DNA of 64,000 nt from Oscillospiraceae bacterium (GTDB taxonomy: Bacteria; Bacillota; Clostridia; Oscillospirales; Ruminococcaceae). The notes under the pieces were generated by a model. That model did no database searches, was not told the origin of the DNA, and saw nothing but the letters and a program-made list of their open reading frames with translations. The stretch is taken from contig JAQUYD010000004.1 in the NCBI GenBank assembly GCA_028692035.1, positions 78,831 through 142,830 of the forward strand, written 5' to 3'. A program made the translations under genes and the position numbers. This document shows, piece after piece, positions 8,688 to 18,095 of the stretch (within the stretch, counting starts at the first letter, position 1; the number at the start of each line of letters is the position of its first letter).

Positions 8688-8714
8688 ACAAAAAGCGGCC
8701 ATGGGCCGCTTTTC
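8688..8714 (-). terminator. Intrinsic terminator between mreB and mreC
   Basis: Arms AAAAAGCGGCC and GGGCCGCTTTTT around CAT, followed on the minus strand by a T run. It lies after mreB and before mreC, so a fraction of transcripts should stop after mreB. Confidence 0.75.
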
Positions 8715-8830
8715 CCTTTTATCCGGCAAACCCGCCGGGCAAAAGATCCCATGCCGCCTTAGGCCGGGCACGGAATGGGAAAAACGCGGCTGCCACCGCC
8801 GCAAAAAACACATCCAACAAACCGAACCGG

Positions 8831-9850
8831 TTAACCGCGCCGGTCGTCCTCCGCCAGAACGTCGCGCAGTTTTTCCAGGTTCTCCAACACCGTACCGGAA
8901 CCGTCAGCCACACAATCCAGCGGGCGTTCCGCCACATAAACCGGCATCCCGGTCTCTTTGGTAATCAGCTGGTCCAGCCCCTTCAGCAACGCACCGCCAC
9001 CGGTCAGCGTGATCCCGTGATCGATAATATCGGCGGACAATTCCGGCGGGGTCCGCTCTAGGGTTGTTTTGACCGCGTCCATGACCAGCTCCAACGGGTC
9101 GGCCAGCGCCTCTCGAATTTCGTGGGGCTCGACCATGATGTTTTTGGGCAGGCCGTCCACCAGGTTGCGGCCTTTAATCTCCATCGGCGCCTCGCCGTCG
9201 TAAGGAAAAGCGGAGCCGATCTGGATCTTGACGTCCTCAGCGGTGCGCTCACCAATCAGCAGGTTATACTTCTTTTTTATATATTGAATGATCGAAGAAT
9301 CGAATTCATCGCCGCCAACCCGTACCGAACGGGACGCCACGATGCCTCCCAGCGAAATAACAGCCACTTCGCTGGTACCGCCGCCGATGTCCACAACCAT
9401 GCTGCCAGTGGCCTCTGCCACAGGCAATCCCGCGCCAATGGCCGCCGCCATTGGTTCCTCAATGATGGACACATATTTGGCGCCCGCCTTCTGGGTCGCT
9501 TCTTTTACCGCGCGGCGTTCCACCTCGGTCACGCCGGAGGGGATGCAGATCACCACCCGCGGCCGGACGAAGATAGAATTGCCCAGCGCTTTTTTGATAA
9601 ACAGTTGCAGCATGCTGGTCGTAATGTCAAAATCTGCGATTACGCCGTCTTTCAGCGGGCGGACCGCCACGATGGAACCGGGGGTTCTGCCGATAACGTC
9701 CTTTGCTTCCTGCCCGACGAACTTAACTGAATCACTGCGCACGTCCACCGCCACAACCGACGGTTCCCGCATGATAATGCCTTTTCCCTTCATAAAAATC
9801 AAGGTATTTGCCGTACCCAGGTCAATGCCGATATCTTTTGTAAAAAACAC
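8831..9850 (-). CDS. mreB: Actin-like cell-shape protein MreB
   Basis: A bacterial actin that forms membrane-associated filaments directing lateral wall growth. The GTG start at 9850 gives the canonical N-terminus [17 protein letters not shown] and follows AAAGGGGGA; the open frame extends further upstream but without family similarity. ATP-fold motifs are visible: phosphate-1 DLGTANT, phosphate-2 [16 protein letters not shown], and the adenosine motif [13 protein letters not shown] near the end. It has 339 residues, normal for MreB. A consensus-like promoter sits upstream at 9989-10017. Confidence 0.97.
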   Translation of the reverse strand: MFFTKDIGIDLGTANTLIFMKGKGIIMREPSVVAVDVRSDSVKFVGQEAKDVIGRTPGSIVAVRPLKDGVIADFDITTSMLQLFIKKALGNSIFVRPRVVICIPSGVTEVERRAVKEATQKAGAKYVSIIEEPMAAAIGAGLPVAEATGSMVVDIGGGTSEVAVISLGGIVASRSVRVGGDEFDSSIIQYIKKKYNLLIGERTAEDVKIQIGSAFPYDGEAPMEIKGRNLVDGLPKNIMVEPHEIREALADPLELVMDAVKTTLERTPPELSADIIDHGITLTGGGALLKGLDQLITKETGMPVYVAERPLDCVADGSGTVLENLEKLRDVLAEDDRRG

Positions 9851-9988
9851 GATTGCGTCCCCCTTTGATATTCCTTGTTTATTCGAATCCTGCGGATTTA
9901 AAAGCAAATTTTCGCCTTTCGGCTGGGCAGAAACCTCGCTGGGCCCCATTTCCCGGCCGCGCGGACAGACATCTGCACAATCAAGTTT

Positions 9989-10017
9989 ATTATACCCGCT
10001 TGCATAGGATTTCTCAA
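9989..10017 (-). promoter_or_regulatory. Sigma-A-type promoter of mreB
   Basis: On the minus strand TTGAGA (10012-10017), a 17-base spacer, and TATAAT (9989-9994), about 140 bases before the mreB start. The rest of the 350-base gap up to 10200 is AT-rich and shows no gene. Confidence 0.75.
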
Positions 10018-10200
10018 CTGCTCAAACAGAAAAAATTTTCGAAAATACGCAGATTTTTTTCAATAATGTGGGGGTTCTCAACTTTTCCCTGTATATGCAA
10101 GAAAATTCCACAAAAAAGGAACCGATCTGCCAACCCAATCGTTACAACAAATCTTTGAAATAAAAAATCAAACGGGGAATTCGGTTTTCTGCCGGGCCTG

Positions 10201-10818
10201 TTACCATTTTTCCTTATGGATCTTCCGTACCAGCTCCAACGGCTCCTGCGCCGGCCGGATAGCATCTTCGGCAGGATACCCCACCGCAATATAACAGGGC
10301 ATGACGTACCCTTCCGGCGCGCCTACCTGCCTGGCCACAAACTTCCATTCTTCCCCCACAGGGATCCTGATGGCGCAGCCGAGCCCCTCCGCCGCCGCGG
10401 CCAACAGAATATGTTCGATACAACACCAAATGGAAGCAAACCCATTGAGGGATTGTAGCGCAACCGGATGCAGCAGATCCCCATTTTGCCTATAAAAAGG
10501 CAACAGTAGGCACCCGCTTTGAGAAAGCATGCGGTATTGTTTCGGAACCGCGTCGGCATACATCCTGCGCTGGAAATCGTCCAACGGGCGGGACGCCAAA
10601 GCGTTTTGCTGCAAACCGGCCTTTTCCCGCACCTGCTCCAGCGCATTTTCGATTGACTCCCTCTCTTGCAGCACAACAATTTCCCATTGGCGCAGATGAT
10701 CGTTGGTCGGCGCTTTGAAAGCGGCTTGCAAAATCCGGGAAAGGCTGTCCTCCGGCACCTGCTTTTGAGAAAAATCCCGGACAGTTCGCCTGTTATTCAC
10801 AACTTCATAAAAATCCAT
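10201..10818 (-). CDS. Nitroreductase-family protein
   Basis: A 205-residue flavin (FMN) oxidoreductase of the nitroreductase fold. The start MDFYEVVNNRRTVRDFS at 10818 follows an AAGGAA ribosome site and matches the family N-terminus, whose Arg residues contact FMN phosphate (NNRRTVRDF). Further family traits are AAFKAPTNDHLRQWEIVVL and AAAEGLGCAIRIPVGEE. The physiological substrate is unknown; members reduce nitro compounds, quinones or flavins with NAD(P)H. It stands alone between mreB and the epimerase-like gene. Confidence 0.88.
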   Translation of the reverse strand: MDFYEVVNNRRTVRDFSQKQVPEDSLSRILQAAFKAPTNDHLRQWEIVVLQERESIENALEQVREKAGLQQNALASRPLDDFQRRMYADAVPKQYRMLSQSGCLLLPFYRQNGDLLHPVALQSLNGFASIWCCIEHILLAAAAEGLGCAIRIPVGEEWKFVARQVGAPEGYVMPCYIAVGYPAEDAIRPAQEPLELVRKIHKEKW

Positions 10819-10850
10819 AGTGTTCCTTCCCTTATTCTGTACTGGCAGGT

Positions 10851-11723
10851 TTAGCCGATGATGATTTGGTATGCCGCCCGGAAGGTCTCTCCCGGCGCGA
10901 CGTTGTTGCCGTATTCCCGTTTTGTCAAATCGCCGGAGAAATTTTCCCCGTCGCACCGGCCATACCAAGGCTCAATGCAAACAAAAGGAGCGTCCTTTCC
11001 CGCCGGGGACCAGACGCCAAATAGCGGCGCGTCGAACGCCACCGTCACAAACGGTTTTTTCTCCCGGTCCGCCAGCCAGACCCGGCCGGTCTGCCTGCCT
11101 TCCACGAGCAGCGCGTCGTGGTCGAAAAGGCCGGGGGAAAGGGGATAGCAGCCGCCTTTCAGCGGGAGCGTGTGCGATTCTCCGGTCACCAGCCCTTGAG
11201 CGTTCAACAGGCGGTAAGAAAGATCTCCCGGCAGATCGAATCCCAGATAACAGCCGTCCATTCCGCCGCCAGCGGGCGGGCACAAAAATGCCGGGTGGGC
11301 ACCGATGGAAAAATACAGCGTTTTTTCCCTGTCAGGATTATGCACCTTCCACGATACCCGCACCTCATTCCCCTCCAGCCGGTAGCCAATATCCAGCACA
11401 AAGGAAAAGGGATATTTTTGAAGAGTTTCTTCGTCCGACAACAGGCGAAACCAGATCTCCTGTTTACCCTGCTCCAGCAGGGTAAACTCCATGTCCCGCG
11501 CAAAACCGTGCTGGCCCATGGGATAAGACCTTCCCCCGTAGGAAAACGCCTTGTTTTTTAAGCTGCCCACAAAGGGGAACAACACCGGGGCGCTGCGGCC
11601 CCAGTAGGCGGGGTTTGCATCGAACAGGAACTCTGTCCCCTGCCCGTCTTTTAAAGAGCAGAGTTCCGCGCCCTTTGTTTTAACCTGCGCCGTTAAATAG
11701 CCGTTTTGTATGGTATAGATCAT
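10851..11723 (-). CDS. Aldose 1-epimerase family protein (LacX/YeaD-like)
   Basis: A 290-residue beta-sandwich mutarotase-like protein. Residues expected in the sugar site are present: GQHGFARD (His near residue 73) and SIGAHPAF (His near 146), plus a C-terminal CIEPWYG. It resembles the LacX-type branch of the galactose mutarotase superfamily, which interconverts anomers of a hexose or hexose phosphate; the sugar is not known. It is only a few bases from the esterase gene and on the same strand, so the two are likely cotranscribed. Confidence 0.85.
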   Translation of the reverse strand: MIYTIQNGYLTAQVKTKGAELCSLKDGQGTEFLFDANPAYWGRSAPVLFPFVGSLKNKAFSYGGRSYPMGQHGFARDMEFTLLEQGKQEIWFRLLSDEETLQKYPFSFVLDIGYRLEGNEVRVSWKVHNPDREKTLYFSIGAHPAFLCPPAGGGMDGCYLGFDLPGDLSYRLLNAQGLVTGESHTLPLKGGCYPLSPGLFDHDALLVEGRQTGRVWLADREKKPFVTVAFDAPLFGVWSPAGKDAPFVCIEPWYGRCDGENFSGDLTKREYGNNVAPGETFRAAYQIIIG

Positions 11724-11726
11724 CCT

Positions 11727-12575
11727 CTATCCTTCCTTTCCCTCTTCCTGCAGAATCGGCCCGTGGCGCAGCGGCAGCCATCCACCAATGGCCTTGCGCA
11801 GGCTCAGATCCCAAAAATCCCATTCATGCTGGTAACCCGGCACCTCTTCATAAAAAACGTCGCATCCCAGTCCGGTCAAAAAATCTGCCGCTTTGCGGCA
11901 GCGCGGCAGGGCACGGATATCCTCTGTGCCGCAGGTGAAAAACATCCGGGGCAAGGAAATCCCCGAACTGGCATGCTGTTCGGCCTGGGCGTACGCGTCG
12001 AACCGGGAGCCTGAAAAATACGCCAGATCGCCATAAAAATCGGCAAGATCTGGCAGCGCCATGCTTTCCTCCCGCCGGCTTTTTGCAAACGCCGGCAGCT
12101 CTTCTCCCAACCGGGCGGCGCCAGACATCATAAGCGCCGCGGCAAACCGCCCCGGATAAGCCATGGCAATTTTCATCGCGCCGTTGGCCCCCATGGAAAG
12201 GCCCGCCACAAAGGTATCCTCCCGCCGGTCGGAAATGGGGAAGAGCGTCTTCAGCACCAGTGGCAGCTCCTCGGTAATCCAGGTAAAATATCGGGGACCC
12301 TGCAGATAGTCTGCATAATCAGAATTGGCGGCAGCTGGCATGACCACCGCCAGTTTATGCTCATCCGCATACCGCACAATATTGGTAAAATGCAGATAGT
12401 CGGTCTCGTCCCCGTACGTTCCGTGGAGCAGATACATCAGCTGATAGCGCATCCCCGGCTGATAGACCTCTTTTCCCGCCGCCATGTCGTCATAGGTCAT
12501 GGTGGGCAAAACCACCGTGATGTTGGTCTGCCGCCCCAAACTTTTGGACAGCAGGTTCATTCGGATAACCGCCAT
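11727..12575 (-). CDS. Putative esterase, alpha/beta-hydrolase fold (EstA/FrmB-like)
   Basis: A 282-residue serine hydrolase. The nucleophile elbow GLSMGANGA lies near residues 145-153 and the oxyanion-region motif LLHGTYGDETDY near 49-60; a late His (YQHEWDFWD) completes the probable triad. No signal peptide is seen, so it is cytosolic. Similarity is to the tributyrin esterase/S-formylglutathione hydrolase group; the substrate is uncertain. Downstream it abuts the aldose-epimerase-like gene. Its upstream region was separated from the rlmI-like gene by the mobile element. Confidence 0.85.
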   Translation of the reverse strand: MAVIRMNLLSKSLGRQTNITVVLPTMTYDDMAAGKEVYQPGMRYQLMYLLHGTYGDETDYLHFTNIVRYADEHKLAVVMPAAANSDYADYLQGPRYFTWITEELPLVLKTLFPISDRREDTFVAGLSMGANGAMKIAMAYPGRFAAALMMSGAARLGEELPAFAKSRREESMALPDLADFYGDLAYFSGSRFDAYAQAEQHASSGISLPRMFFTCGTEDIRALPRCRKAADFLTGLGCDVFYEEVPGYQHEWDFWDLSLRKAIGGWLPLRHGPILQEEGKEG

Positions 12576-12649
12576 TTCACATTCCCTCCCATCGTTTTTG
12601 CCTGCATTCTTACATCCTTTTTATTGTAGCATATTTCCGCCGCCCTGTA

Positions 12650-12664
12650 AGCAAAAAAGCCGGG
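12650..12664. repeat. Left arm of a split terminator flanking the mobile element
   Basis: AGCAAAAAAGCCGGG is the exact reverse complement of 18081-18095. The two arms now lie 5.4 kb apart, at the two edges of the integrated element. Confidence 0.8.
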
Positions 12665-13049
12665 ACAAAGGTAGCTACTGATAAGACAGTATCAACAACA
12701 AACTGAACAGGGTAGCTGCCATACGGGGTGCAACAAAAGACGGGTGAGAAGCAGACGCTTTCACCCGTCTTTTGCGTTCGGCGTTATGCTGTAAATGTTA
12801 CGCAGTAGAACGCCATTTTTGAGGGAGGGAATATAAAACCCTTACCCACTCTGTTTCAGCGTCCGCAAAGCCGCATGAATACAGGCTTTTTTGACCTCTA
12901 TTGCGTGACAGGACACCCATAATATTTGAGGGCGCAAGCGGTCTGCTGCTTGCGCCCTCTTGATTGCCATACAGCAAAGACGGGAAAAGCTGTCAAGGGC
13001 GCGAAGCGCGAAGTTTACCCTTGACAGCTTTTCATGGCTTTGCTACTCG
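12665..13049. other. Non-coding left end of the element with three hairpins
   Basis: There is no convincing gene. Perfect or near-perfect hairpins: 12735-12747 with 12761-12773 (AAAAGACGGGTGA arms, T run, terminator-like); 12928-12939 with 12948-12959 (GAGGGCGCAAGC arms); and 12986-13000 with 13019-13033 (15-base arms AAAAGCTGTCAAGGG). The last lies directly after the HTH ORF on the minus strand and may end its transcript. Confidence 0.7.
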
Positions 13050-13259
13050 TTAACGGTCAAACCGAAACTGCAAGATAGCATTTATCAGCTTTGCTTTGAG
13101 CCTGTCCTCTATGTCGCTATTGAAATGTCCTTGATACATGGATAGGTATTTGATGTACCCGGCGTAGTGCCGCAATACTGTGTCCATCGCTTCCGGCTCT
13201 CCCGTAACAGCTTTTTCTATCACTTCAATAGGCAACAAGGGATATTTCTTACTCGCCAT
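13050..13259 (-). CDS. Small helix-turn-helix-type ORF of Tn916/Tn1549-like elements
   Basis: A 69-residue protein, MASKKYPLLPIEVIEKAVTG..., with PEAMDTVLRHYAGYIKYLS and a C-terminal LKAKLINAILQFR. This pattern is the short HTH companion found next to the sigma-like gene in Tn916/Tn1549-type elements. It overlaps the sigma-like gene end by 11 bases, so translation is probably coupled. Its role is thought to be regulation of element genes; the exact function is not known. Confidence 0.75.
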   Translation of the reverse strand: MASKKYPLLPIEVIEKAVTGEPEAMDTVLRHYAGYIKYLSMYQGHFNSDIEDRLKAKLINAILQFRFDR

Positions 13260-13686
13260 TTCTCAATACCTCCATTTCTTTCCGCAACAGGCGCAAGGCG
13301 GCGTTCTTCCTGTAATTTGCCGTACTACGGGGGCAGTCGTACAATCTGCCGATTTCCTTATCTCTGCACCCGAAGAAAAAACGCAAAAACAGGATTTCCC
13401 GACGTTGTTCCGATAGCTTCAATAGGGCTGTTACCAACTGCCTGTTTTCGATAAGGACTGTTTCGCCGCGAAAAGCGAAGGCGGTTGGCTCGTCCCGCAT
13501 GGCAAAATACTCGTCTGTGCTACCAGGCTCAAAGTGTAGTTCATGCAGATAGTCAAGCGATACCTCACGCTTCTGTTTCCTCTGCAAGTCGCGGCAGGCG
13601 TTGATTGCCTCATAGCGTAAAGTGGTCTTGCAAAAGGCGTTGAATGTGTGCTGAATGTGCTCCCGTAGCTTGTCCGTATAGGTCAT
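13249..13686 (-). CDS. Sigma-70 region 4-like regulator of conjugative-element type
   Basis: A 145-residue protein with a C-terminal sigma region 4-like helix-turn-helix: LLKLSEQRREILFLRFFFGCRDKEIGRLYDCPRSTANYRKNAALRLL (about residues 88-135). The N-terminal part is short, like Tn916 Orf7-type proteins, rather than a full ECF sigma factor. In such elements it helps switch on transfer genes. Those transfer genes are absent here, so this is a relic control gene. Confidence 0.85.
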   Translation of the reverse strand: MTYTDKLREHIQHTFNAFCKTTLRYEAINACRDLQRKQKREVSLDYLHELHFEPGSTDEYFAMRDEPTAFAFRGETVLIENRQLVTALLKLSEQRREILFLRFFFGCRDKEIGRLYDCPRSTANYRKNAALRLLRKEMEVLRNGE

Positions 13687-13807
13687 CTAAATCACCCCCG
13701 TTCCTCCCGGTAGGGGGTAATTGCAATAAAAATAAGCGTTAGGGGCTAAAACACAACATAGCCATTCCTCCTTGATGCTGCCATGCTGCCTTCCCGCTGG
13801 TACGGCA

Positions 13808-13841
13808 AAACGGCGGCCTTGATTACTCAAAACCGCCGTTT
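13808..13841 (-). terminator. Terminator after the thioredoxin-like gene
   Basis: AAACGGCGG (13808-13816) and CCGCCGTTT (13833-13841) form a stem downstream of the arsR-permease-thioredoxin transcript. The remaining bases between 13687 and 13863 show no gene. Confidence 0.7.
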
Positions 13842-13863
13842 GCTGCCAATATGCGGCAGTTTC

Positions 13864-14238
13864 TTATGTTGGATTATCACAAAAATCTAATTGTTGTAAT
13901 AGTATTTGAATTTCGGCAGTTTTTAAGACTTTCCCCATGCTAACCACGTTTTCGTTTACTACAAGAGCCGGAACGTGCATAACGCCATACTCCATTACCT
14001 TTTGCAAATCCGTAATGTATTCGATCTCAATATCAAGTCCCATATTTTTTACTGCTTCTTTTACGTATTTCAATTGTTCATGGCATGAACCGCAGCCCGC
14101 ACCAAGGACTTTTATGTTGTGCAGTTCGTTTCCGACTTTTTTTGCTATCGGCTGCAAAAGTCTTGTTTCGCAATCACATCCACAACAGGATTGTTCTTTT
14201 TCCAGTTTCTTTTTCTTTTTAAAATTAAATAGTGGCAT
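13864..14238 (-). CDS. Small thioredoxin-like redox-active disulfide protein
   Basis: A 124-residue protein with a Lys-rich N-terminus (FKKKKKLEKEQ), a CCGCDC cluster (about residues 18-23) and a thioredoxin-like domain whose active site is CGSC (in GAGCGSCHEQL, about 48-58); VMHVPALVVNENV supplies the cis-Pro loop. This group of redox-active disulfide proteins is frequently encoded next to ArsP/YraQ-type permeases. It could reduce or deliver an arsenical or another thiophilic substrate to the permease; this is inferred from gene neighbourhood only. Confidence 0.82.
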   Translation of the reverse strand: MPLFNFKKKKKLEKEQSCCGCDCETRLLQPIAKKVGNELHNIKVLGAGCGSCHEQLKYVKEAVKNMGLDIEIEYITDLQKVMEYGVMHVPALVVNENVVSMGKVLKTAEIQILLQQLDFCDNPT

Positions 14239-14293
14239 AATTTATTACCTCCAAAATTATTTTGTCCAAATATAAATCAAAACACATTGCCGC

Positions 14294-15310
14294 TTATACA
14301 AGCAAAAATTGAATCGCATTAAAGATGTACCCCACAATAATAATGCCAACAGCGCATATACCAATAAATAAAGCAAGCAATTTCGGCTTAACGGCTTTAC
14401 GTAGCATAATCATTGAGGGTAGTGACAAGGTTGTTACACCCATCATAAAAGAGAGAACAACACCAAGCTGCGCGCCCTTTGCCAACAGCGCTTCCGCAAT
14501 CGGAATTGTACCAAAAATATCTGCATACATAGGAATACCCGCAATTGTTGCGAGAATAACGCCGAAAGGATTGCCGTCGCCGAGGATTTTTACAATAAAA
14601 TCTTCGGGTATCCAGTTGTGAATAAACGTACCAATTCCGACACCTACAAGAACATAAGGAAAAACCTTTTTTGCGGTATCAACGACCTGCTCCCGAGCAA
14701 ACTTTATTCTGTCCTTGAACTGTAATTTTTCCTGCGGAATATCGAGCGTGTTTCCACTGCGAATAAACTCTTGCACTTGATTATCAAGGTGCATTTTTTC
14801 AATCAATGTACCGCCCGTAACAGCAATTACAAGACCGAGCAGCACATAAACGATTGCAACTTTCCATCCGAAAATGCTCATTAGAAGGATAAGCGAGCCG
14901 AGGTCAACCATAGGGGAGGAAATCAAAAACGAGAAAGTTACCCCGAGAGGTAAGCCCGCACTTGTAAAGCCAATAAATAGTGGAATGGAGGAACAGGAGC
15001 AAAACGGCGTGATAGTGCCGAGAAGCGCAGAAATGCAGTTTGCACCAATTCCTTGAAAACGTCCAAGTATTTTTTTCGTCCGTTCCGGTGGGAAATAGCT
15101 TTGAATATAGGAAATAATCAAAATCAATATGGCGAGTAATGCCATAATTTTGATGGTGTCATAAAGGAAAAAGTGTACGCTTGCACCTACTGGGGTAGAT
15201 AAATCAAACCCAACGGCGGTTAGCCCTTTCCCAATTAGGTCATCCAACCACTCCATACCAAGCAGTTGGTTTTGAATAAAGTACCAAATTGATTTTATTG
15301 TATTCATCAT
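14294..15310 (-). CDS. ArsP/YraQ-family permease (DUF318)
   Basis: A 338-residue membrane protein with about eight hydrophobic segments. The hallmark TPFCSCSSIPLFIGFTSAGLPLG (given as TPFCSCSSIP at about residues 97-106, followed by the rest) is the conserved Cys-x-Cys motif of the ArsP/YraQ permease family. A second conserved half appears near GVGIGTFIHNWIP. Characterised ArsP members export trivalent organoarsenicals; others have unknown cargo. Expression from the ArsR-boxed promoter and a thioredoxin-like partner support a metalloid or organoarsenical efflux role. Confidence 0.85.
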   Translation of the reverse strand: MMNTIKSIWYFIQNQLLGMEWLDDLIGKGLTAVGFDLSTPVGASVHFFLYDTIKIMALLAILILIISYIQSYFPPERTKKILGRFQGIGANCISALLGTITPFCSCSSIPLFIGFTSAGLPLGVTFSFLISSPMVDLGSLILLMSIFGWKVAIVYVLLGLVIAVTGGTLIEKMHLDNQVQEFIRSGNTLDIPQEKLQFKDRIKFAREQVVDTAKKVFPYVLVGVGIGTFIHNWIPEDFIVKILGDGNPFGVILATIAGIPMYADIFGTIPIAEALLAKGAQLGVVLSFMMGVTTLSLPSMIMLRKAVKPKLLALFIGICAVGIIIVGYIFNAIQFLLV

Positions 15311-15324
15311 ACAGCCTCCATTTC

Positions 15325-15348
15325 ATAGATACATTGAAATGTATCTAT
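15325..15348. promoter_or_regulatory. ArsR operator between arsR and the permease
   Basis: Exact 10-base arms ATAGATACAT (15325-15334) and ATGTATCTAT (15339-15348) around TGAA, 14 bases before the permease start. It shares the ATAGAT/ATCTAT core with the box at the arsR promoter. Confidence 0.8.
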
Positions 15349-15364
15349 ATTTAGTGTTGAACAG

Positions 15365-15388
15365 AAGCCGCCAGTTTGAAAGGCGGCT
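15365..15388 (-). terminator. Hairpin directly after arsR (attenuator-like)
   Basis: AAGCCGCC (15365-15372) and GGCGGCTT (15381-15388) form an 8-base stem that begins at the arsR stop codon. The T run behind it is weak, so it may only reduce read-through from arsR into the permease gene. Confidence 0.5.
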
Positions 15389-15687
15389 TAGTTTTGTGTC
15401 GGTTGGTGTTGTAATTGTGTAATTTCGGAAAGCAGTCTCTTTGCTTTCTCAACACCGTCCGGGTTCAGTGAATAATAAGTCCATTTTCCCTCTTTGCGAG
15501 GAATAACAATTTCCGCATCGCAAAGGATTTTCATGTGATGGGATAAAGTGGGCTGCGTAATTTTGATTTCGTCAAGTAAATCACAAGCGCACTTCTCACC
15601 CGCTATAAGCAGTTTTAGAACGTGTATTCTATTTTCATCGCAGAATGCTTTGAAAATAGTGGCAATTCTTTTCTCGTTTGTATCCAA
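15388..15687 (-). CDS. arsR: ArsR-family metalloregulatory repressor
   Basis: A 99-residue winged-helix repressor. The metal-sensing box EKCACDLLDEI (about residues 31-41) has the Cys-x-Cys of ArsR/SmtB alpha-3 sensors, and the recognition helix is ITQPTLSHHMKILCDAEIV. It binds arsenite/antimonite or a related thiophile, releasing operator DNA. It is first in the arsR-permease-thioredoxin cassette. Two palindromic boxes with the same ATAGAT core flank it, so it likely represses itself and the permease. Confidence 0.93.
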   Translation of the reverse strand: MDTNEKRIATIFKAFCDENRIHVLKLLIAGEKCACDLLDEIKITQPTLSHHMKILCDAEIVIPRKEGKWTYYSLNPDGVEKAKRLLSEITQLQHQPTQN

Positions 15688-15701
15688 CTACTTCACCTCC
15701 C

Positions 15702-15751
15702 ATAGATTTTTATCTATATGTTATTATACACAACGCATAGAAGAATGTCAA
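15702..15751 (-). promoter_or_regulatory. arsR promoter and operator
   Basis: On the minus strand a consensus TTGACA (15746-15751), 17-base spacer, TATAAT (15723-15728), then the inverted repeat ATAGAT (15702-15707) and ATCTAT (15712-15717) at the transcript start. The operator overlaps the initial transcribed region, the usual ArsR position. Confidence 0.88.
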
Positions 15752-15898
15752 TATATTTTGAAAATTTATTGCGCCAACTTTGGCAAAACGGGATTGGTGT
15801 CGTGTTAGTAATTGAGCGAAAAATATTTCTTAATATTTCTTAAAATCTTTGGCAATTTCCGGTTTGCGGTGTTGTAGATAGTGAAAGGAGAAATGCGA

Positions 15899-16240
15899 AT
15901 GGAAAACAGAAAACGAAGCGTCCAAATCATCGTGAGGGTTACGGAAGAAGAACGGGGCTTGATAGAGCAAAAGATGAAGCAGATACCCACAAAAAACCTG
16001 TCCGCATTCGCCCGCAAAATGCTCATTGACGGGTACATCATTTTGCTTGATACGCCGGAGATAAAAGCGCATACGGCACAGCTTCAAAAGATGGGCGTTA
16101 ATCTCAATCAGATAGCGCGGCGTGTTAATGAAACGGGAGGTATCCACGCCGCCGATATGGACGATTTGAAAGGGCTTATGGCGGAAGTTTGGAAGTCGGA
16201 ACGGCGATTGCTTTTGCAGTTTGCGAAGCTTACGAAATGA
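15899..16240 (+). CDS. mobC: MobC-like relaxosome accessory protein
   Basis: A roughly 113-residue DNA-binding protein: MENRKRSVQIIVRVTEEE (ribbon-helix-helix-like start), then LSAFARKMLIDGYII, LQKMGVNLNQIARRVNETGG and DMDDLKGLMAEVWK, the recognised MobC pattern. It follows AAGGAG; ATG at 15893 is an alternative start. MobC helps a relaxase nick the transfer origin, but no relaxase gene follows as it usually would, pointing to a deletion inside the element. Confidence 0.88.
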   Translation: MENRKRSVQIIVRVTEEERGLIEQKMKQIPTKNLSAFARKMLIDGYIILLDTPEIKAHTAQLQKMGVNLNQIARRVNETGGIHAADMDDLKGLMAEVWKSERRLLLQFAKLTK

Positions 16241-16266
16241 AAGGGTTTGGGAATATCCCAACAAGC

Positions 16267-16304
16267 AAAATGCGGGGCATTTTACGGAAAGGGTACCCCT
16301 TTCC
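16267..16304. other. Candidate transfer-origin hairpins downstream of mobC
   Basis: AAAATGC/GCATTTT (16267-16273 and 16277-16283) is followed at once by GGAAAGG/CCTTTCC around GGTACC (16286-16304). Paired hairpins next to mobC suggest an oriT remnant; this is inferred from position only. Confidence 0.35.
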
Positions 16305-16348
16305 TATGCTTGCTCCGTAGTTAGTGCAACAGAAAGGACGGGAAAGGA

Positions 16349-18020
<1,672 letters not shown>

Positions 18021-18080
18021 CCGAAGCTATGCCGTTCCCCGAAAACAACTCTATGCTGTTTTATGAGTGCCGCCCAAACG

Positions 18081-18095
18081 CCCGGCTTTTTTGCT
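18081..18095. repeat. Right arm of the split terminator flanking the mobile element
   Basis: CCCGGCTTTTTTGCT, the exact complement of 12650-12664. On the minus strand it begins inside the TAG stop of the rlmI-like gene, the normal place for that gene's intrinsic terminator. Confidence 0.8.

Noticed and set aside
18021..18080. Direct repeats marking the element's attachment core
   Set aside because: No convincing shared core could be found by eye between the left end (12665 on) and the right end; only the host terminator arms are clear.
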